Shown here: in pieces, positions 14,159 to 18,357 of the stretch
How the letters are laid out: the number at the start of each line of letters is the position of its first letter
Position numbering within the stretch: the first letter of the stretch is position 1
Assembly (NCBI GenBank): GCA_035252155.1
Contig: DATFDL010000558.1
Location: 1-18,357 of the forward strand
From: JAICLL01 sp035252155
Lineage (GTDB): Bacteria; Planctomycetota; Planctomycetia; Pirellulales; JAICIG01
Reading direction: 5' to 3'
DNA length: 18,357 nucleotides
Translations under genes and position numbers: made by a program
The notes under the pieces: generated by a model
What the model was told of the DNA's origin: nothing
The model's input: the letters and a program-made list of their open reading frames with translations, nothing else
Databases searched by the model: none

Positions 14159-14953
14159 TCAGAGAGCTTTGCCCGTGCCTAGCAGCTCATCGACGGCGGC
14201 CCCGATGTCGGGACGGGCCATCAGGGTTTCGCCGACGAGCATGGCATCGACGCCCGCCGTTTGCAGACGCTCGACGTCGGCCCGGGTGCGAATGCCGCTT
14301 TCGGCCACCAGCACGCACGCTTCGGGCACCTTCTGCCGCAGCCGCAACGTATGCTCCAAATCGGTATGGAACGTGCGCAGGTCGCGATTATTCACGCCGA
14401 TCAGCGAAGCGCCCGCTTCGAGAACGCGCTGCAAATTCGCCGGCTCATAGAGCTCGACCAACGGCGTCATGCCTAACACCACTGCCTCGTTGTGCAACGC
14501 CCGCAAGTGGCAATCGTCCAGGCACTCGGCGATCAACAGCACGGCATCGGCGCCGGCCACGCGCGCTTCGAGCAGTTGATAACGATCGAGAATAAAATCC
14601 TTGCGCAAGACGGGCAGGCTCACCGCGTCGCGCACGCGGCGCAAAAAGTCGAGATGCCCCTGAAAATACGTCTCGTCGGTCAATACGCTGATGCACGTGG
14701 CCCCATGTGCCTCGTAGGTCCGGGCGATCGCAACCGGATCGAAATCGGCGCGAATCACGCCCGCCGAGGGGCTGGCTTTCTTGATCTCGGCGATCAGACG
14801 AATCGGACCGGTCGCGGCCAAGGGCGTGAAAAAATCGCGCACGGGAGGCGCATCGGCCAGTTGAGCTTCAAGTTGCGACGCCGGCCGCGCGGCCTTAGCG
14901 GCTTCGATTTCGCGGCGCTTGGTGGCAATGATCTGGTCGAGAATACTAGGCAT
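14159..14953 (-). CDS. trpC: Indole-3-glycerol phosphate synthase
   Basis: TrpC closes the indole ring in tryptophan synthesis, turning CdRP into indole-3-glycerol phosphate. The 264-residue TIM-barrel protein has all the family signatures: IAEIKKASPSAG (54-65, with the catalytic Lys), SVLTDETYFQGH (89-100), LPVLRKDFI (113-121), AGADAVLLIAE (134-143), GVNNRDLRTF (186-195), VAESGI (216-221) and DAMLVGETLM (236-245). The start at ATG 14953 lies 6 bp after the purH stop, so the two are probably one transcription unit. No other trp gene is in the window, so the pathway genes are dispersed. The length is normal. Confidence 0.96.
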   Translation of the reverse strand: MPSILDQIIATKRREIEAAKAARPASQLEAQLADAPPVRDFFTPLAATGPIRLIAEIKKASPSAGVIRADFDPVAIARTYEAHGATCISVLTDETYFQGHLDFLRRVRDAVSLPVLRKDFILDRYQLLEARVAGADAVLLIAECLDDCHLRALHNEAVVLGMTPLVELYEPANLQRVLEAGASLIGVNNRDLRTFHTDLEHTLRLRQKVPEACVLVAESGIRTRADVERLQTAGVDAMLVGETLMARPDIGAAVDELLGTGKAL

Positions 14954-14959
14954 CCCAGG

Positions 14960-16555
14960 TCAATGCTTAAAATGCCTTCGGCCGGTGAAGATCATCGCCA
15001 GGTTGTGTGTGTCGCAGGCCGTGATCACTTCGTCGTCGTTGCGCGAGCCGCCGGGCTGAATGAGCGAAGTCACGCCCGCCGCGGCGGCCGCTTGAATCGA
15101 ATCGGCAAACGGAAAGAACGCATCGGAGCCTAACGCGGCCCCGGACGCGTTTTCTCCGGCCTTGCTCAGGGCAATCTGCACCGAATCGACGCGGCTCATC
15201 TGTCCGGCCCCCACGCCCAACAGCATTTGCTGTTTGGCCAGCACAATGGCGTTCGACTTGACGTGCCGCACCACCGCCCACGCAAACCGCAGGTCGCGCA
15301 GCTCGGCGTCGGTGGGCGAACGCCGCGTCACGACTTTCCACTCGCTTTCAGGGTCGGCCGCCAAGTCGGCCTCTTGGGCCAGCAGGCCGCCGGCCAAGCG
15401 GCGATAGTCCCAGCGCGGCGGCTCGGGTCCGACAGGGCCGATCTCCATCAGCCGCACATTGGCCTTCCACTTGGGCCGCGTCGTCAACAACCCAAACGCT
15501 TCCGGCGAGTAGCCGGGGGCGACGATGGCTTCGATGAACCTGCCCGGCTCGACCAGCACTTCGGCCGTGGCTGCGTCGAGCGAGCGATTGAAGGCCAACA
15601 CCGAGCCGAACGCACTGACCGGGTCGCCATCGAGGGCCCGCCGCGCTGCCACGGCCAACTCGTCGGCGCTCGCCGCGCCGCAGGGATTGTTGTGCTTGAT
15701 CACCACGGCCGCGGCGTCGGGCAAGGTGCGAACGAGGGCCAGCCCGCTGTCGAGATCGAGCAGATTGTTATACGAAAGCTCCTTGCCGTTGCGCTGGCGG
15801 GCCGACACCAGGTTGCCAGCACCGGGAGAAATTTCAGAATAGAGCGCCGCCCGCTGATGCGGGTTCTCGCCGTACCGCAAAACCTCTTTGCGCCGCATTT
15901 CGAGCCGCAGCGTTTCGGGCAAGTCGGCCGCGGCGGGCGTGGTTGGCTGGGCGAGAACCGCCGTGGTGCGCGCGAAATAATCGGCGATCGCCCGATCATA
16001 GCGGGCTGTGTGGTCGAACGCCTCGCCCGCCAAACGGCGGCGGATTTCCAAACTCGTGGCGCCGCCCGCGGCTACCAGTTCGAGAATCTCTGCGTACTGC
16101 GTGGGGCAGGTGGCCACGGTCACGAAGGCGTGGTTCTTGGCCGCCGCCCGCACCAGCGACGGGCCGCCGATATCGATCTGCTCGATCGCTTCGGCGTCGG
16201 TCACGCCGCCACGGGCGATCGTCTGCTCGAACGGGTACAGATTCACCACCACCAACTCAAACGTGACGATGCTGTGCCGCTGAAGCGCTTGTTTATCTTC
16301 TGGGTGATCGTGCCGGCAAAGGATTCCCCCATGTACCTTCGGATGAAGCGTTTTGACGCGGCCGTCGAGCATCTCGGGAAAACCGGTATAGGCCGCCACA
16401 TCGTGAACCGAAAGACCTTCGGCTTCCAGCGCGCGGCGCGTGCCGCCGGTGCTAAAAAGTTCGACGCCAGCCGCCGACAGGCCACGGGCAAACTCGGCCA
16501 GACCGGTCTTGTCGCTGACGCTAATCAGTGCTCGTTGGATGCGTGATGAGTTCAA
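14960..16555 (-). CDS. purH: Bifunctional AICAR formyltransferase / IMP cyclohydrolase
   Basis: PurH carries out the last two steps of de novo purine synthesis, AICAR to FAICAR to IMP. The 531-residue protein has the MGS-like IMP cyclohydrolase domain first (FSTGGTRRAL at 34-43, VKTLHPKVHGGIL at 67-79, GGPSLVRAAAKN about 130-141). The AICAR transformylase domain follows, with RYGENPHQ (227-234), VVIKHNNPCGAA (284-295) and a C-terminal GVTSLIQPGGSRNDDEVI. The visible frame starts with TTG at 16555; no in-frame ATG or GTG is close by, so TTG or even the following ATC may be used. It precedes trpC by 6 bp on the same strand. Confidence 0.95.
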   Translation of the reverse strand: MNSSRIQRALISVSDKTGLAEFARGLSAAGVELFSTGGTRRALEAEGLSVHDVAAYTGFPEMLDGRVKTLHPKVHGGILCRHDHPEDKQALQRHSIVTFELVVVNLYPFEQTIARGGVTDAEAIEQIDIGGPSLVRAAAKNHAFVTVATCPTQYAEILELVAAGGATSLEIRRRLAGEAFDHTARYDRAIADYFARTTAVLAQPTTPAAADLPETLRLEMRRKEVLRYGENPHQRAALYSEISPGAGNLVSARQRNGKELSYNNLLDLDSGLALVRTLPDAAAVVIKHNNPCGAASADELAVAARRALDGDPVSAFGSVLAFNRSLDAATAEVLVEPGRFIEAIVAPGYSPEAFGLLTTRPKWKANVRLMEIGPVGPEPPRWDYRRLAGGLLAQEADLAADPESEWKVVTRRSPTDAELRDLRFAWAVVRHVKSNAIVLAKQQMLLGVGAGQMSRVDSVQIALSKAGENASGAALGSDAFFPFADSIQAAAAAGVTSLIQPGGSRNDDEVITACDTHNLAMIFTGRRHFKH

Positions 16556-16600
16556 GTGATTCTTGTTTGGGTCGATCGTGGATTGAGGTAAGTAGGTAAG

Positions 16601-16632
16601 TAGGGTGGGACGAGCTTGCGAGTCCCACCATT
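16601..16632. repeat. Dispersed hairpin repeat, copy 2
   Basis: GGTGGGAC (16604-16611) and GTCCCACC (16622-16629) form an 8-bp perfect stem with a 10-nt loop. This is the reverse-complement orientation of the element at 816-850, sharing the TAGGG and CCATT flanks. It lies upstream of purH, directly after two copies of GGTAAGTA at 16587-16602. CGGCTCA (16633-16639) and TGAGCCG (16664-16670) form a further 7-bp stem next to it. Confidence 0.75.
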
Positions 16633-16668
16633 CGGCTCATGAACCGAACAACAGTCCCTTTTCTGAGC

Positions 16669-16695
16669 CGGCCACACGGGCCGGGGCTACCCGGC
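16669..16695 (+). repeat. Dispersed GGGCCGGGGCTACC motif, copy 2
   Basis: This is the partner of the copy at 10831-10856. The stop codon of the beta-propeller gene (TAG, complement of CTA at 16687-16689) lies inside the motif, so the protein's end is set by the repeat. Confidence 0.65.
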
Positions 16696-18180
16696 CGCCG
16701 GCAGGTAATTCAATGTGTAGTACGCCTGCGGGTGCAGCAGCGGCTGCCCGGCCGCCGAACGCACGCCATCGGCGTGCAGCTCGTGCACGTGGCCCTCTTG
16801 CAGGCCGTCGATCGAGAGCCGCACATCTCGGGCATCGGGCGAAACGACAACCTTGGTGATTCGCGGCTCGGTGTGGTCGACCTCGGGGCTGCCATAGCTG
16901 GCCTGATAGATGTAGGTGTACGTATGGAGCTTGTACGAGCCGGCGTCAGCGGCCGTCCGCGCGTCGACTGGCTCGGTAAACGTCAGCTCAAAGCCGTCGT
17001 GCCTGGCCCGCATCTCGTGGATTTCAAAAGGCGTCTTGCCGCTGAAGTCGATGCGTTCGACGCTGAACGGCAGCGGGCCGCGCGATCCCCAACCGCGATT
17101 GGTCCCGCCCACGAACAGCGATCCCTCGGGCGTCATCTCCAGGGCCAGCGTGCCCGAACCGATGCCCTCGCGCCACGGAAAGCAGACGCCCTGGTAGTGC
17201 CCACGCACTTTTTCCAGGTAGCAGCGCATGATGGTGCTGGCCGATTGATCTCCCACGAACAATTGTTCTTGGAACGGACCGAACCGGCCGCCGGTGGTGT
17301 CGCACGCGACGCCGCTGGCCGACTTGCCCATCTTGTCGTACGGGAAAAGAACGGTGGGCGGCTCATACTGGGGTATCTTGCGGGCCTCGGTCATGAAGCG
17401 GCTGCCGCTGGCCGGATCGGGCGGGCGCGGCCCCATCGATTCTTTCGCTTGCTCATACCAGCGATTGCCCGCCGGGTGGCCCACGAACTTGCCCGGTATC
17501 AAATGCTTCAAGGCGCAGGTGCCGTTCCACGGGCCCTGGTTGTCGGTGTAGAAGACGTCGCCGGCGGCGTTCATGCCAATGCCGCCTGGCGAACGAATGC
17601 CGCTGCACGTGGGAATCAGCTTGCCGTCGGGCGTGATCCGCACGCACCAGCCTCGATACTTGGCGTGGCTGTCGAACGAGCCGGTCAGGCAGAGCACCAC
17701 CCACAGGTTGCCCTCGGCGTCGAATTTCGACCCAAAGGCGTATTCGTGGTAGTCGCCGCTGATTTCCCACTCATCGTTGACCAGCTCAAACTGGTCGGCC
17801 AGGCCATCGCCGTCGGCGTCGCGCAGCCGCGAGACGTCGGAGCGCTCGACCACATACAGCCAGCCGTCGCGATATGCCAGGCCGAGCACTTCGTGCAAAC
17901 CGTGGGCGAAGAGTTTATATTGGCTGGGCTTCACCTCGCGGGCGAAAGGCTGATCGATCAGCCAAATTTCGCCCCGGCGTGAGGCCACCGCCATTCGCCC
18001 GTCGGGCAGCATTTGGAAAGCCCCGACTTCGAGCACCACGCCATCCGGCACTTCAAACCGCGTCAACGGGTAGTAATCGTCTTCGGCCGGAGCCTTGTCA
18101 TCGGCGCGAAGCGGTGTTGCCACAAGCAGCCTGGTGGCCACGAGCAGGCAAAATAGCGGCAAGCATCGATGGGTGCTCAT
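16687..18180 (-). CDS. Secreted glucose/sorbosone dehydrogenase-like beta-propeller protein
   Basis: This is an exported six-bladed beta-propeller protein of the type common in planctomycetes and related to PQQ-dependent sugar dehydrogenases. The 497-residue product starts at ATG 18180, which gives a clear signal peptide (CLPLFCLLVATRLLVATPLRA|DD, cleavage near 26); the longer frame to 18279 would bury it. Visible features include GVVLEVGAFQMLPDGRMAVAS and HGLHEVLGLAYRDGWLYVVE, a calcium-binding-like DADGDG loop (121-126), IRSPGGIGMNAAGDVFYTDNQG, and a C-terminal domain with a LSIDGL strand region. No CxxCH haem motif is present, so it is not a cytochrome fusion. Substrate and cofactor are not certain. 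It lies upstream of purH on the same strand with a repeat-filled 131-bp gap between them. Confidence 0.82.
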   Translation of the reverse strand: MSTHRCLPLFCLLVATRLLVATPLRADDKAPAEDDYYPLTRFEVPDGVVLEVGAFQMLPDGRMAVASRRGEIWLIDQPFAREVKPSQYKLFAHGLHEVLGLAYRDGWLYVVERSDVSRLRDADGDGLADQFELVNDEWEISGDYHEYAFGSKFDAEGNLWVVLCLTGSFDSHAKYRGWCVRITPDGKLIPTCSGIRSPGGIGMNAAGDVFYTDNQGPWNGTCALKHLIPGKFVGHPAGNRWYEQAKESMGPRPPDPASGSRFMTEARKIPQYEPPTVLFPYDKMGKSASGVACDTTGGRFGPFQEQLFVGDQSASTIMRCYLEKVRGHYQGVCFPWREGIGSGTLALEMTPEGSLFVGGTNRGWGSRGPLPFSVERIDFSGKTPFEIHEMRARHDGFELTFTEPVDARTAADAGSYKLHTYTYIYQASYGSPEVDHTEPRITKVVVSPDARDVRLSIDGLQEGHVHELHADGVRSAAGQPLLHPQAYYTLNYLPAAG

Positions 18181-18204
18181 TGCCGCAATCATAACCGGTA
18201 GTGG

Positions 18205-18300
18205 CCTCTGTAGGGAACGCCCTCTGTGGCGTTCCGTGAAAAGCGGCGCGACGTCCACCCGCCCTTCGCGGAACGCCACGGAGTGCGTTCCCTACAGACG
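18205..18300. repeat. BIME-like double palindrome (GGAACGCC elements)
   Basis: Arms 18208-18236 and 18269-18297 are inverted repeats of 29 bp with two mismatches, and the similarity extends to 18205 and 18300. Each arm is itself a hairpin: GGAACGCC-CTCTGT-GGCGTTCC in the left arm and GGAACGC-CACGGAGT-GCGTTCC in the right. The 32-bp centre has no special structure. The element lies just upstream of the beta-propeller gene. The final 57 bp of the window contain GGCC-TGGGAA-GGCC, a further short palindrome, and no gene I can support. Confidence 0.8.
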
Positions 18301-18357
18301 TCGAACGTATGAATACGCCCCGGGGCGGACGGCCTGGGAAGGCCATCCTCCAACGGG

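Noticed and set aside
15227..17982. Two long plus-strand frames (15227-16546 and 16639-17982)
   Set aside because: They are antisense to purH and the beta-propeller gene, which have clear family signatures; the antisense products are Arg/Ala/Gly-rich with no motifs.
18181..18279. N-terminal extension of the beta-propeller protein
   Set aside because: It would place the signal peptide internally and is translated from the BIME-like repeat.
1..18357. tRNA, rRNA or riboswitch genes
   Set aside because: No cloverleaf with a TTCRANNC-type T-loop, no rRNA sequence and no recognisable riboswitch core were found by reading; a tRNAscan or Rfam search was not possible.

Overview
The window is high-GC bacterial DNA, densely coding on both strands. 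It most resembles a planctomycete of the Pirellulales type. The grounds are secreted proteins of lineage-restricted appearance (a 908-residue exported protein and a sorbosone-dehydrogenase-like beta-propeller), a dnaA with no dnaN beside it, and many short palindromic or tandem repeats at gene ends. The taxonomic call is an inference from gene content; there is no rRNA or other marker here to fix it.

Layout. 1-755 (+): the 3' end of a two-domain sulfurtransferase, then a SufE-like sulfur acceptor, separated by an inverted array of 7-bp repeats. 856-1386 (+): a SpoU/TrmH RNA methyltransferase, convergent with dnaA (1392-2786, -). Upstream of dnaA are a 317-bp AT-tract-containing gap and a GNAT acetyltransferase (3104-4030, -). 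4141-6867 (+): a large exported protein of unknown function, ending in two perfect hairpins and a degenerate 7-bp array. 7041-8695 (-): a retropepsin-like protein with a small partner, a 60-residue protein, and a fatty acid hydroxylase-family membrane protein. 8829-13932 (+): asparagine synthetase, ADP-glucose pyrophosphorylase (glgC), a BrnT-like/Xre toxin-antitoxin-like pair, and a HEAT-like protein. 14159-16555 (-): trpC and purH in tandem. 16687-18180 (-): a secreted beta-propeller protein. 18205-18300: a double-palindrome element.

How the genes work together. The genes are mostly housekeeping: sulfur transfer, RNA methylation, replication initiation, Asn, glycogen, Trp and purine synthesis. 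Two accessory pairs are set among them: the retropepsin pair and the toxin-antitoxin-like pair.

The most unusual signal is in the non-coding DNA. Three different heptanucleotide tandem arrays sit at the 3' ends of genes. Two of them are followed, just before the next gene, by an inverted array of the same heptamer. In both cases the first array is translated as the C-terminal tail of the upstream protein. In the sulfurtransferase/sufE case the inverted array occupies the ribosome-binding position of sufE and could form a 17-bp RNA stem. Several palindromic repeats recur within the window or form nested structures, and some supply the stop codon of the adjacent gene.
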